Assembly (NCBI GenBank): GCA_050185195.1
Contig: JBFWZQ010000007.1
Coordinates: 80,736-144,735, forward strand
Origin: CADEFQ01 sp050185195
GTDB taxonomy: Bacteria; Pseudomonadota; Gammaproteobacteria; Steroidobacterales; Steroidobacteraceae
Length of the DNA: 64,000 bases
Reading direction: 5' to 3'
Within the stretch, counting starts at the first letter, position 1; every line of letters begins with the position of its first letter. This document shows positions 18,057-25,978 of the stretch, piece by piece. Position numbers and translations under genes: made by a program. The notes under the pieces were generated by a model. That model did not search any database. It was not told the origin of the DNA and saw nothing but the letters and a program-made list of their open reading frames with translations.

Positions 18057-18243
18057 GCCCGCCAATATAAGCGACTGCCATCGCGAGCAGCGCGCGGGCC
18101 AGGTCGTGGCGTTGTGCAGGCGGCAGATTGCCGAGCGCCCCACCGATGCGTTCGAGCACGAAGTCGAGGCGGGCGAGTTCGCAGCACGGCCCGTCGGCCA
18201 GCACTACGCGCGTGAACCGGGGGACCCCCACATCGACAGGCAT
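18016..18243 (-). CDS. Small hypothetical protein behind a Fur box
   Basis: A 75-residue frame with no recognised family. It has a short N-terminal strand-like segment (VGVPRFTRVVLADG), a pair of adjacent cysteines at positions 20-21, and an amphipathic alanine/arginine-rich second half. What makes it credible is context: a Fur-box-like sequence at 18252-18270 and a TTGACG hexamer at 18272-18277 lie immediately upstream in the right orientation. The ATG at 18243 is only 8 bases from the Fur box, so the transcript would be leaderless or nearly so; GTG 18231 is an alternative. It overlaps the VOC gene by 41 bases. Whether it is translated is uncertain. Confidence 0.45.
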   Translation of the reverse strand: MPVDVGVPRFTRVVLADGPCCELARLDFVLERIGGALGNLPPAQRHDLARALLAMAVAYIGGHEPAAVSPGDSGP

Positions 18244-18251
18244 CCGTATAT

Positions 18252-18270
18252 GCTAATGATTCTCATTCGC
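18252..18270 (-). promoter_or_regulatory. Fur-box-like operator
   Basis: On the plus strand the bases read GCTAATGATTCTCATTCGC, matching the classic 19-base Fur consensus at 14 positions, with the ATGAT...TCAT halves intact. In this GC-rich sequence an AT-rich palindrome of this kind is unlikely by chance. It lies between the 3' end of acs and the start of the small leftward frame, adjacent to a -35-like TTGACG (18272-18277 complement), a normal place for repression by iron-loaded Fur. Confidence 0.7.
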
Positions 18271-18271
18271 C

Positions 18272-18277
18272 CGTCAA
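18272..18277 (-). promoter_or_regulatory. Candidate -35 hexamer of the Fur-controlled promoter
   Basis: Read leftward, this is TTGACG, five of six matches to TTGACA. The Fur-like palindrome follows after one base. An AT-rich stretch (CATATAC) at the end of the spacer, next to the ATG at 18243, could be the -10 region, though its match and spacing are imperfect. Confidence 0.4.
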
Positions 18278-18286
18278 GTCATTGAA

Positions 18287-20485
18287 TCAACGGCGGACCC
18301 TGCGCCTGGCTTTGGCTTTTGCCTTGGCTTTCACCTTGGTTTTGGTCCCGGCCTTGACCCGACTAACCGGCCGCTTCCGCGCGACAACGCGCTTCTTGCC
18401 CGTCGCCTTTTTCTTGCCCGCAGCCCGTCGCCCGCCGCCCGCCGCCTTCTTCTTGCCCGTGGCGCGCCGCGCACTGCCCGCCGCGCGCTTCTTGCCCGTA
18501 GCCCGTCGCCCGCCGCCCGCCGCCATCTCCACCCCGCGCAGCTGGTCGACGATCCCGGGGTTTTCGAGCGTCGAGATGTCCTGCGTGATCTCCTCGCCGC
18601 GCGCGATGGCGCGCAACAGGCGGCGCATGATCTTGCCGGAGCGGGTCTTCGGCAGGTTGTCTGCGAAACGGATGTCGTCGGGCCGCGCGATCGCGCCAAG
18701 CTGCTGCGTCACCCAGTCGCGCAACTCGGCGACGAACTTGCCGGTGTCGCCCGTGGGCCGCGGGCCGCGGCACACCACGAAGGCGAACACCGACTCGCCC
18801 TTGATCTCGTGCGGCCGGCCCACCACCGCCGCCTCCGCGACACGGGGGTGCGCGACGAGCGCCGACTCGATCTCCATCGTGCCGAGCCGATGCCCCGCGA
18901 CGTTCAGTACGTCGTCGATGCGCCCCATGATCCAGAAATAACCGTCGGCATCGCGGTGGGCGCTGTCGCCGGCGACATAGTAGCGATCCTTGAACTTCGC
19001 CCAGTACGTCGAGCGATAGCGCGCGTCGTCGCCCCAGATCGTGCGCAGCATGAACGGCCACGGCCGCTTGATCACGAGGTAGCCACCCGCATCGGGTCGC
19101 GTGACGGGGCGGCCGTCTTCATCGACGATGTCGGCCTCGATGCCGGGCAGCGGCTGCGTGCAGGAGCCGGGCTTGGTCGCCGTGACACCCGGCAGCGGGC
19201 TGATCATGGTGGCGCCCGTTTCCGTCTGCCACCACGTATCGACGATCGGGCAGCGCCCGCGCCCGATCACGCGGTGATACCACATCCACGCCTCCGGGTT
19301 GATCGGCTCGCCCACCGTGCCGAGCAGGCGGATCTTCGACAGGTCATGACGCGCGGGGATTTCGTCGCCGAGCTTCATCAGCGCGCGGATCGCGGTCGGC
19401 GCCGTATAGAAGATCGTGACCCCGTGCTTCTCGCAGAGGCTCCAGAAACGCCCGCCATCGGGAATCGTGGGCGCACCCTCGTACATCACGATCGTGGTGC
19501 CCGCGGCCAGCGGCCCGTAGGCGTTGTAGCTGTGGCCCGTGACCCAACCGACATCCGCCGTGCACCAGAACACGTCGTCCTCGCGCAGGTCGAACACCCA
19601 TTGCGTGGTGACCTTCGCACCGAGGAGAAAGCCCGCGCTCGAATGCTGGATGCCCTTCGGCTTGCCGGTCGACCCGGAGGTGTAGAGCAGGAAGAGCGGG
19701 TGCTCCGCATCGACCGGCACGGGATCGCACACGGGCGACTCACCTTCCACGATGTCGTGCCACCACAGGTCGCGCCCCGGGCGCATCGCGACGGGCTGGC
19801 CGACGCGCCGGCAGACGATCACATGTTCGATCGAGGGACAGCCTGCGGCGAGCGCCTTGTCGGTCGCTTCCTTCAGCGCGATGACGTGGCCGCCACGATG
19901 GCCGCCGTCGGCGGTGATCACGAGCTTCGCGCCGGCATCCTCGATGCGATCCTTCAGCGCGACGGAGGAGAAGCCGCCGAACACCACCGAATGGATCGCG
20001 CCGAGGCGTGCGCAGGCGTGCATCGCGACGATCGACTCGGGAATGAGCGGCATGTAGATCACGACGCGATCGCCGTGGCCGACGCCCAGGCGCTTCATCG
20101 CATTGGCGAGCCGGCACACCTCGGCATGCAATTCGCGATAGGACAGCCGCCGCGTATCCCCCGGCTCGCCTTCGAAGACCAGCGCCGTCTTGTGGCCGCG
20201 CGTCTCGAGGTGGCGATCGAGGCAGTTGACCGAGACATTGAGCTGCCCGTCGGCGAACCAGCGGTAGTGGGGCGCGCGCGAGGCATCCAGGGTCTGCGTG
20301 AACGGGCGGTCCCAGACGAGCTCGCTGCGGGCGAGGTCGGCCCAGAATGCAGCCGGATCGGCCGCAGCGCGCGCCCGCAGCGCCGCGAGATCGGCAGCCT
20401 TGACGCGGGCCCGCGCGGCGAAATCGGCGGGCGGTGCGAACTGGCGTTCCTCGGTGAGAACGGACCGGATATTCTTGTCACTCAC
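18287..20485 (-). CDS. acs: Acetyl-CoA synthetase with a 78-residue basic histone-H1-like C-terminal tail
   Basis: AMP-forming acetate-CoA ligase converting acetate, ATP and CoA to acetyl-CoA. The first ~654 residues match a normal Acs: YTSGSTGKPKG (AMP binding), WWQTETGATMISPLPG, YVAGDSAHRDADGYFWIMGRIDDVLNVAGHR, and TRSGKIMRRLLR carrying the lysine that is acetylated to switch the enzyme off in relatives. The last ~78 residues are an extension of Ala, Gly, Lys and Arg with no acidic residue (34 Lys/Arg), built from repeats such as RRATGKK and AAGKKK and ending in alternating KAKAKAK. It resembles histone H1 or AlgP tails and could bind nucleic acid or polyphosphate; that is inference. GTG 20485 follows a GAGGGG ribosome binding site. 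Expected Acs length is about 650, so 732 is unusual. Confidence 0.95.
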   Translation of the reverse strand: MSDKNIRSVLTEERQFAPPADFAARARVKAADLAALRARAAADPAAFWADLARSELVWDRPFTQTLDASRAPHYRWFADGQLNVSVNCLDRHLETRGHKTALVFEGEPGDTRRLSYRELHAEVCRLANAMKRLGVGHGDRVVIYMPLIPESIVAMHACARLGAIHSVVFGGFSSVALKDRIEDAGAKLVITADGGHRGGHVIALKEATDKALAAGCPSIEHVIVCRRVGQPVAMRPGRDLWWHDIVEGESPVCDPVPVDAEHPLFLLYTSGSTGKPKGIQHSSAGFLLGAKVTTQWVFDLREDDVFWCTADVGWVTGHSYNAYGPLAAGTTIVMYEGAPTIPDGGRFWSLCEKHGVTIFYTAPTAIRALMKLGDEIPARHDLSKIRLLGTVGEPINPEAWMWYHRVIGRGRCPIVDTWWQTETGATMISPLPGVTATKPGSCTQPLPGIEADIVDEDGRPVTRPDAGGYLVIKRPWPFMLRTIWGDDARYRSTYWAKFKDRYYVAGDSAHRDADGYFWIMGRIDDVLNVAGHRLGTMEIESALVAHPRVAEAAVVGRPHEIKGESVFAFVVCRGPRPTGDTGKFVAELRDWVTQQLGAIARPDDIRFADNLPKTRSGKIMRRLLRAIARGEEITQDISTLENPGIVDQLRGVEMAAGGGRRATGKKRAAGSARRATGKKKAAGGGRRAAGKKKATGKKRVVARKRPVSRVKAGTKTKVKAKAKAKARRRVRR

Positions 20486-20590
20486 GGCGATACCCCTCGG
20501 TCGGTCGCCCATAGCGTAGCAACCCCCGGGGCGCAGCGCGCATCCAATGGTGGGATAGCCGTCCCCGCGGGCGTGCACAGGGAGAGAACC

Positions 20591-21352
20591 ATGCGGATCA
20601 TCGGAGTACTGGCCCTCGTGGCGGTTGCCGCTGGCGCGGCTGCGGCCCGCGCCGACTGCGCCTTCAAGGCACAGCGGGAAGGATCGGCCGACCTCGCAGG
20701 CGTCGCGAAAGTGGTCGTCAACGCGGGCCTCGGCGGCCTCTCGATCGTCGCGAAGGCCGATGCGCAGCGGATCGTCGCCACGGGCAACGCCTGCGCTTCC
20801 ACGCAGGCGCTGCTCGACGGGCTGCAGGTGGAAGTGCGCCGCGAAGGCGACGTCGTCCATATCGACGCGGGCGCCCGCAAGGGCTCGACCGTCATGATCG
20901 GCAACGCCTACGCAAACCTCGCGGTCGGTATCGCCCTGCCGCCGAACCTGCCGCTCGAAGTGCGCGACTCGAGCGGCGACACTGAAATCCACGGCGTCGA
21001 AAGCCTCGTGCTCGACGACAGCTCGGGCGACATCCGGATCCGCGACGTCGGCAGCGCCGAGATCAAGGACAGCTCGGGCGACATCAGCGTGATCGGCGCG
21101 CGCGGCGATATCACGGTCACCTTCGATGGTTCCGGCGACATCAACATCGACAAAGTCGACGGCAATGTCGAGGTCGGCAGCGACGGCTCCGGCGACATCC
21201 GCATCCGCGAGGTCAAGGGCAACGTCGTGATCGGCTCCGACGGCTCGGGCGACATCCTCGTCAATGACGTCGGCGGCGATTTCACGCTCGGCAACGACGG
21301 CAGCGGCGAAGTCCGGACATCGAACATCGCCGGCAAGGTCAGCCTGCCATAG
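20591..21352 (+). CDS. DUF4097-like exported repeat protein
   Basis: A 253-residue protein with a signal peptide ending near ARADCAF. Residues 30-110 form a beta-rich domain; residues 125-250 are at least seven short repeats built around SSGDIxI or GSGDIxI at about 18-20 residue spacing, typical of DUF4097/putative-adhesin beta-solenoids. The repeats progress from DSSGD to DGSGD types, suggesting internal duplication. Role unknown; periplasmic or outer-membrane-attached location is inferred. The GGGAGAG just before the ATG at 20591 is a good ribosome binding site. It overlaps the convergent nuclease gene by 14 bases. Confidence 0.82.
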   Translation: MRIIGVLALVAVAAGAAAARADCAFKAQREGSADLAGVAKVVVNAGLGGLSIVAKADAQRIVATGNACASTQALLDGLQVEVRREGDVVHIDAGARKGSTVMIGNAYANLAVGIALPPNLPLEVRDSSGDTEIHGVESLVLDDSSGDIRIRDVGSAEIKDSSGDISVIGARGDITVTFDGSGDINIDKVDGNVEVGSDGSGDIRIREVKGNVVIGSDGSGDILVNDVGGDFTLGNDGSGEVRTSNIAGKVSLP

Positions 21353-22226
21353 CGGCGAGCCGCTCGGCCTGCCGGCGCAGCATCGGGCCGAAGCCGAGCC
21401 GGTCGAAGAACGTGGTGAGCGCCCCCATGTCGGGTGCGCGGGGACGCAGCGCCGCGTGGTCCACCTCGAGCGGCATGTCGCAGGCGATGGCCGTCAACTG
21501 TCGGGCGAGATACGCGGCGTCGCGGTGCTGCAGCAGTTTCTCGGGCAACTTCGCCGCTCCCCGGATCGGTAGCGTGCGCGCCCGCTCGAGATCGGCGTAC
21601 AGCGCGTCGAGCGAGGCGAACTCCCGCATGATCGCCGCCGCGGTTTTCGGCCCCACGCCCGGCACGCCGGGGATGTTGTCGACGCTGTCGCCGGTGAGCG
21701 CGAGATAGTCGACGAAGCGCTCGGGGGCGCAACCGAAGCGCTCCGCGATCTCGTGGTACCGGAAGCGCTCGTTGGCCGCGTAGTCCCAGTAGACGTCGCC
21801 CTCGTGCACGAGCTGCGCCATGTCCTTGTCGCGCGTGACCACCGTGACCGGCAACCCCGCCGCACGCCCGCGCGCGGCGAGCGTGCCGATGATGTCGTCG
21901 GCCTCGTACTCGTTGCTCGAGAAATGGCGGATGCCCGCGAACTCGCAGAACTCGCGGCAGCGCGCGAACTGCCACAGCAGGTCGGCCGGCGCCGGGTCGC
22001 GGTTGGCCTTGTACGCGGGATAGAGCCGGTTGCGAAACGAGGACGTGAGGCTCTCGTCGAAGGCAACTGCGAGGTACTCGGGCTTCACCCGCTCGATCAG
22101 GTCGCCGAGGAATCGCGCGAAACCGAAGGTCGCATGGGTCGGGTTGCCTTCACCGTCCGCCATGTCGGGCGGCATCGAGTAGTAGGCGCGAAAGACGTAA
22201 ACGGAAGCGTCGACGAGGAAAAGCAT
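21339..22226 (-). CDS. 5'-3' exonuclease / flap endonuclease-like protein (ExoIX/PolA N-terminal type)
   Basis: A 295-residue stand-alone version of the 5' nuclease domain of DNA polymerase I. The PIN-like active-site acidic residues are in LVDASVYVFRAYY, VAFDESLTSSFRN, EADDIIGTLA, VVTRDKDM and LTGDSVDNIPGVPGVGPKTA; the last stretch is the helix-3-turn-helix DNA-binding motif. It keeps the second metal-site GDSxDN that is degenerate in some ExoIX proteins. It would process flaps or single-stranded ends in repair. It faces the HNH gene across a repeat-containing 135-base gap and overlaps the DUF4097 gene at its 3' end. Confidence 0.88.
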   Translation of the reverse strand: MLFLVDASVYVFRAYYSMPPDMADGEGNPTHATFGFARFLGDLIERVKPEYLAVAFDESLTSSFRNRLYPAYKANRDPAPADLLWQFARCREFCEFAGIRHFSSNEYEADDIIGTLAARGRAAGLPVTVVTRDKDMAQLVHEGDVYWDYAANERFRYHEIAERFGCAPERFVDYLALTGDSVDNIPGVPGVGPKTAAAIMREFASLDALYADLERARTLPIRGAAKLPEKLLQHRDAAYLARQLTAIACDMPLEVDHAALRPRAPDMGALTTFFDRLGFGPMLRRQAERLAAMAG

Positions 22227-22320
22227 GAATGGGGCCTCGGGGCGGTGGGCAACGAGCTTAGGGCCAGGAACGTCGCCCGGCTACGCCGCCCTGCCCAAGA
22301 GCATACATAGCCAGCGCCTC

Positions 22321-22342
22321 TGGCCCGTAGCCCGTAGCCCGT
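22321..22342. repeat. Tandem heptamer repeat (three units of CCCGTAG)
   Basis: Three uninterrupted copies of CCCGTAG follow TGG; a GCGGG-CAA-CCCGC hairpin overlaps the last unit and extends to about 22354. The array lies in the gap between the HNH gene and the ExoIX-like gene. The same heptamer recurs twice at 50384-50397 after a matching GGC context, and once inside the acs tail near 18496, so it is a dispersed simple repeat of this genome. Confidence 0.75.
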
Positions 22343-22361
22343 AGCGGGCAACCCGCCGCCC

Positions 22362-23036
22362 CTACGCCCTCAGCCGCTTGATCCGCTCATGCAGCGGCGA
22401 GTGGCGCGGGAAGTGCGCCAGCAGGTATTCCATCTGGTCCGCGAGCACGCGCCGGCCCTTCAGGAAGATGTACTCGGCGTAGGTCGGCGTGAACGGCACG
22501 GCCACCAGCTGCATGCGCGCCTGCTCGGGCGTGCGCGACGCCTTCAGGTTGTTGCAGCGGCGGCAGGCCGTGACCACGTTCGTCCAGATGTCCTTGCCGC
22601 CCTGGCTGAACGGCCGGATATGGTCGCGCGACAGCTCGCGGGTGGGAAACCGCTGCGCGCAGTACAGGCACAGGAACGCGTCGCGACGAAACAGTGTCTG
22701 GTTGTTGAGCGGCGGCACGTAGTCGTGGCGCGTGTTGCCCGGATTGCCCGTGTGGCCGACCGTCGCGACGATGGAGTTCACGTCGAGGATGGTGCGCTCG
22801 CCGGTGCGCGCGTTCGTGCCACCGCACAGCCGGAAGATCGAGCGACCGCAGGTGTAGGCGACCTGCTCCTGGTGATAGAGCCGCGCCGCTTCCTTGTAGT
22901 CGATCCACTCGAGCGGCATGCCCGACACGTCGGTGCGAAGCACAAGCTGGGAGAGCGAGCTGCCTTGCGGGCTCGCGACGATGCGCAGATCGTGGAGGGA
23001 ACCCCGATCCGCGCTGTCGAGATCGATGCCGTCCAT
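22362..23036 (-). CDS. HNH endonuclease domain protein
   Basis: A 224-residue protein. The HNH nuclease core is CLYCAQRFPTRELSRDHIRPFSQGG followed by TACRRCNNLKASRTPEQA: two CxxC pairs to bind zinc and DH...N catalytic residues. The N-terminal half (MPLEWIDYKEAARLYHQEQVAYTCG, NARTGERTILDVNSIVA) and the C-terminal AEYIFLKGRRVLADQMEYL belong to a conserved chromosomal HNH family common in gammaproteobacteria, not to a mobile intron nuclease. Its role is unknown; repair or defence are possible. The start is either ATG 23036 or ATG 22919 (MPLEW); relatives often have a short leader, so the longer form is kept. Confidence 0.85.
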   Translation of the reverse strand: MDGIDLDSADRGSLHDLRIVASPQGSSLSQLVLRTDVSGMPLEWIDYKEAARLYHQEQVAYTCGRSIFRLCGGTNARTGERTILDVNSIVATVGHTGNPGNTRHDYVPPLNNQTLFRRDAFLCLYCAQRFPTRELSRDHIRPFSQGGKDIWTNVVTACRRCNNLKASRTPEQARMQLVAVPFTPTYAEYIFLKGRRVLADQMEYLLAHFPRHSPLHERIKRLRA

Positions 23037-23158
23037 TGCATTGTTAGATTAGGCAGGTTTATGCAACAATTCAACGCCGCAAGACACTAATTCTTCGGGA
23101 TATTTCGCACAGCGTGGCCGATAACCCACGCTTTGCCCGCCACAGGGAGCCAAGGGAT

Positions 23159-24280
23159 ATGCCGGTCACGATCGGGGTGCTGCGCGAAGGCACCCCCCAG
23201 GAAGCGCGTGTGAGCCTCGTTCCCGAGGTCGCCGCGAAGTTCGCGTCGCTCGGCGCGCGCGTGCTCATCGAGCGCGGCGCCGGTGTCGCCGCGCAGTTCC
23301 CCGACTCGCTCTACAAGCAGGTGGAATGGGCCGACAGCCCGCAAGCCGTGCTGGCGGCGGCCGACATCCTGCTGACCGTGCAGCCGCTGTCGCTCGCGCA
23401 GATCGGCGCACTGAAGGCCGGCGCGGTCGTCGTCGGCTACGCGCAGGCGCACGCGAAGCAGGCCGAAGTGAAGGCGCTGCGCGATGCGCGCATCACGCAT
23501 TTCGCGATGGAATTCGTGCCGCGCATCTCGCGCGCGCAGTCGATGGACGCCCTGTCCTCGCAGGCCGCGATCGCCGGTTACAAGGCGGTACTGATCGCCG
23601 CGGACCACCTGCAGAAATTCATGCCGATGCTCACCACGGCCGCCGGCACGATCCGGCCGTCGCAGGTGCTCGTGATCGGCGCGGGCGTCGCGGGCCTGCA
23701 GGCGATCGCCACCGCGCGCCGGCTCGGTGCGGTCGTCGAAGCCTATGACGTGCGCAGCGCGACGAAGGAGCAGGTGAAGTCCCTCGGCGCGAAGTTCGTC
23801 GATGTCGGCGTTTCCGCCGAAGGCAGTGGCGGCTACGCCCGCGAGCTCACCGCCGAGGAGAAGGCGAAGCAGCAGGAAGTGCTCGATGCGCGCATCGCCG
23901 CGGCCGACGCCGTGATCACCACGGCCTCGGTGCCGGGCCGTCCGGCGCCGAAGATCGTCGCGCGCGCCGCCGTCGAACGCATGCGCGCCGGCTCGGTCGT
24001 CGTCGACATCGCCGCCGAACAGGGCGGCAACTGCGAGTTGACGCGCGCCGGCGAGACCGTGGTGCACCAGGGCGTGAAGGTGATCGGCCCGGTGAACCTG
24101 CCCGCGCAGCTCGCCTACAACGCGAGCGAGATGTACGCGCGCAACTTGTTCAATTTCCTCTCGCCCGCCCTCAAGGGCGGCGAGCTGAACATCGATTGGA
24201 ACGACGAAGTCTTCGCGCAGTCCTGCCTGACCCATGACGGGGCGGTGAAGCATGAAGCCACCAGGAAGAACATCGCATGA
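23159..24280 (+). CDS. pntAA: NAD(P) transhydrogenase subunit alpha, NAD-binding part
   Basis: First of three genes for the proton-translocating transhydrogenase that makes NADPH from NADH using the proton gradient. The 373-residue cytosolic dI domain shows VTIGVLREGTPQEARVSLVPEV, the RAQSMDALSSQAAIAGYKAV loop, the Rossmann motif VLVIGAGVAGLQAIATARRLGA, and the mobile loop AEGSGGYARELTAEE. The alpha subunit is split between this gene and the next, as in many alpha- and gammaproteobacteria. ATG 23159 has a fine AAGGGA ribosome binding site; a longer upstream frame is ignored. It overlaps pntAB by four bases. Confidence 0.95.
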   Translation: MPVTIGVLREGTPQEARVSLVPEVAAKFASLGARVLIERGAGVAAQFPDSLYKQVEWADSPQAVLAAADILLTVQPLSLAQIGALKAGAVVVGYAQAHAKQAEVKALRDARITHFAMEFVPRISRAQSMDALSSQAAIAGYKAVLIAADHLQKFMPMLTTAAGTIRPSQVLVIGAGVAGLQAIATARRLGAVVEAYDVRSATKEQVKSLGAKFVDVGVSAEGSGGYARELTAEEKAKQQEVLDARIAAADAVITTASVPGRPAPKIVARAAVERMRAGSVVVDIAAEQGGNCELTRAGETVVHQGVKVIGPVNLPAQLAYNASEMYARNLFNFLSPALKGGELNIDWNDEVFAQSCLTHDGAVKHEATRKNIA

Positions 24281-24588
24281 CGGGTATCGTAGCGCTGTAC
24301 ATTTTCATGCTCGCGGCCTTCACGGGTTACGAGGTCATCGCCCGCGTGCCCGTCATCCTGCACACGCCGCTGATGTCGGGCTCGAACTTCGTGCACGGCA
24401 TCGTGCTGGTCGGCGCGATGGTGGCGCTCGGCAACGCGGTGACGCCGCTCGAGAAGACGATCGGCTTCATCGGCGTGCTGCTGGCCGCGGGCAATGCGGT
24501 CGGCGGTTACGTCGTGACCGAGCGCATGCTCGAGATGTTCAAGTCTAGCGGCGCGAAGCAGGCCGGCGGCTCGAAGGGAGCGCACTGA
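24277..24588 (+). CDS. pntAB: NAD(P) transhydrogenase subunit alpha, membrane part
   Basis: A 103-residue membrane protein with three hydrophobic segments (about residues 4-21, 36-52 and 58-77), matching the alpha-2 part of the transhydrogenase membrane domain. Conserved TPLMSGSNFVHGIVLVGAM and the LEKTIGFIGVLLAAGNAVGGYVV stretch are clear. It works only with PntAA and PntB. The ATG overlaps the pntAA stop, and pntB starts one base after its own stop, so the three are stoichiometrically coupled. Confidence 0.95.
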   Translation: MTGIVALYIFMLAAFTGYEVIARVPVILHTPLMSGSNFVHGIVLVGAMVALGNAVTPLEKTIGFIGVLLAAGNAVGGYVVTERMLEMFKSSGAKQAGGSKGAH

Positions 24589-24589
24589 C

Positions 24590-25978
24590 ATGCAGGGCCT
24601 CCTCTCCGCGGAAGCGCTGATCCAGGGCAGCTACCTGCTCACCGCGTTCCTGTTCATCATGGGCCTGAAGCGCATGAGCTCGCCGGTGTCCGCGCGCAGC
24701 GGCATCCTGTGGGCCGGCGCCGGCATGCTGCTCGCCGTGCTCGTCACCTTCCTGTACCCGGGGATGACGAACTACCCGCTGATCATCGCCGCGGTCGTCG
24801 TCGGATCGTTGATCGCGTGGTGGAGCGGCAAGCGCGTCGCGATGACCGACATGCCGCAGATGATCGCGCTCTACAACGGCATGGGCGGCGGCGCGGCGGC
24901 GGCGATTGCCGCAGTCGAACTCTACAAGGGCGACGCGCACGGCCTCGTGACGATGATCCTCGCCGTGATCGGCGGCCTGATCGGCGCGGTGTCGTTCAGC
25001 GGCAGCGCGATCGCGTTCGGCAAGCTGCAGGGCCTCATCAAGCGCTCGTTCCGCTTCGGCGGCCAGCAGGTATTCAACCTCGCCCTGCTCGTCGGCGCCC
25101 TGGTGCTCGGCGGCCTGATTGCGCTGCAGCTGAACGCCTCGCCTGCGATCATCACCGCGTTCTTCGTGGTTGCGCTGGTGCTCGGCCTGACCATGACGCT
25201 GCCGATCGGCGGCGCCGACATGCCGGTCGTGATCTCGCTCTACAACGCGCTGACCGGACTCGCGGTGGCCTTCGAGGGCTTCGTGCTCGGCAACGCGGCG
25301 ATGATCATCGCGGGCACGGTGGTCGGCTCGGCCGGCACCCTGCTCACGCAGCTGATGGCGCGGGCGATGAACCGCTCGCTCGGCAACGTGCTCTTCTCGG
25401 GCTTCGGCGACAGCGGCGGGGCCGCGAGCGGCGAGGTCACGGGCAGCATGAAGCCGATCGAGGCCACGGACGTCGGCGTGATGATGGCGTTTGCGAGCAA
25501 GGTGATCGTCGTGCCGGGTTACGGCATGGCGGTCGCGCAGGCCCAGCACAAGGTCTGGGAGCTCGCGCAACTGCTGATCGACCGCGGCGTCACCGTGAAA
25601 TTCGCGATCCACCCGGTCGCCGGCCGCATGCCCGGCCACATGAACGTGCTGCTCGCCGAGGCCGGCGTGCCCTACGACCTGATCGCCGACCTCGACGAAA
25701 TCAACGCGGAGTTCGAGACGGCCGACGTGGCGCTGATCATCGGCGCGAACGACGTCGTCAACCCCGTCGCGCGCAACGACAAGTCGAGCCCGATCTACGG
25801 CATGCCGATCCTGAATGCCGACAAGGCGAAGAACTGCATCGTGGTGAAGCGCGGCCAGGGCGCCGGCTTCTCGGGCATCGAGAACGCGCTCTTCTACCTC
25901 GACAACACGCGCATGCTGTACGGCGACGGCCAGAAGGCGGCCGCCGAGCTGATCAGCGCGGTCAAGGCCGTCGGCTGA
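24590..25978 (+). CDS. pntB: NAD(P) transhydrogenase subunit beta
   Basis: A 462-residue inner-membrane subunit carrying the NADP(H)-binding dIII domain. The N-terminal 260 residues have about eight membrane segments. The C-terminal soluble domain starts near residue 285 with VIVVPGYGMAVAQAQHKVWEL, followed by FAIHPVAGRMPGHMNVLLAEAGVPYDL, GANDVVNP and KRGQGAGFSGIENALF, all contacts for NADP. It completes the pnt operon and supplies NADPH, which glutathione-dependent reactions need. The stop overlaps the start of the next acetyltransferase (TGATG). Confidence 0.96.
   Translation: MQGLLSAEALIQGSYLLTAFLFIMGLKRMSSPVSARSGILWAGAGMLLAVLVTFLYPGMTNYPLIIAAVVVGSLIAWWSGKRVAMTDMPQMIALYNGMGGGAAAAIAAVELYKGDAHGLVTMILAVIGGLIGAVSFSGSAIAFGKLQGLIKRSFRFGGQQVFNLALLVGALVLGGLIALQLNASPAIITAFFVVALVLGLTMTLPIGGADMPVVISLYNALTGLAVAFEGFVLGNAAMIIAGTVVGSAGTLLTQLMARAMNRSLGNVLFSGFGDSGGAASGEVTGSMKPIEATDVGVMMAFASKVIVVPGYGMAVAQAQHKVWELAQLLIDRGVTVKFAIHPVAGRMPGHMNVLLAEAGVPYDLIADLDEINAEFETADVALIIGANDVVNPVARNDKSSPIYGMPILNADKAKNCIVVKRGQGAGFSGIENALFYLDNTRMLYGDGQKAAAELISAVKAVG

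Noticed and set aside
20960..21340. Short repeated DNA units that resemble a CRISPR array
   Set aside because: The repetition follows codons of the SGDI protein repeats, spacers are not unique, and no cas genes are near.
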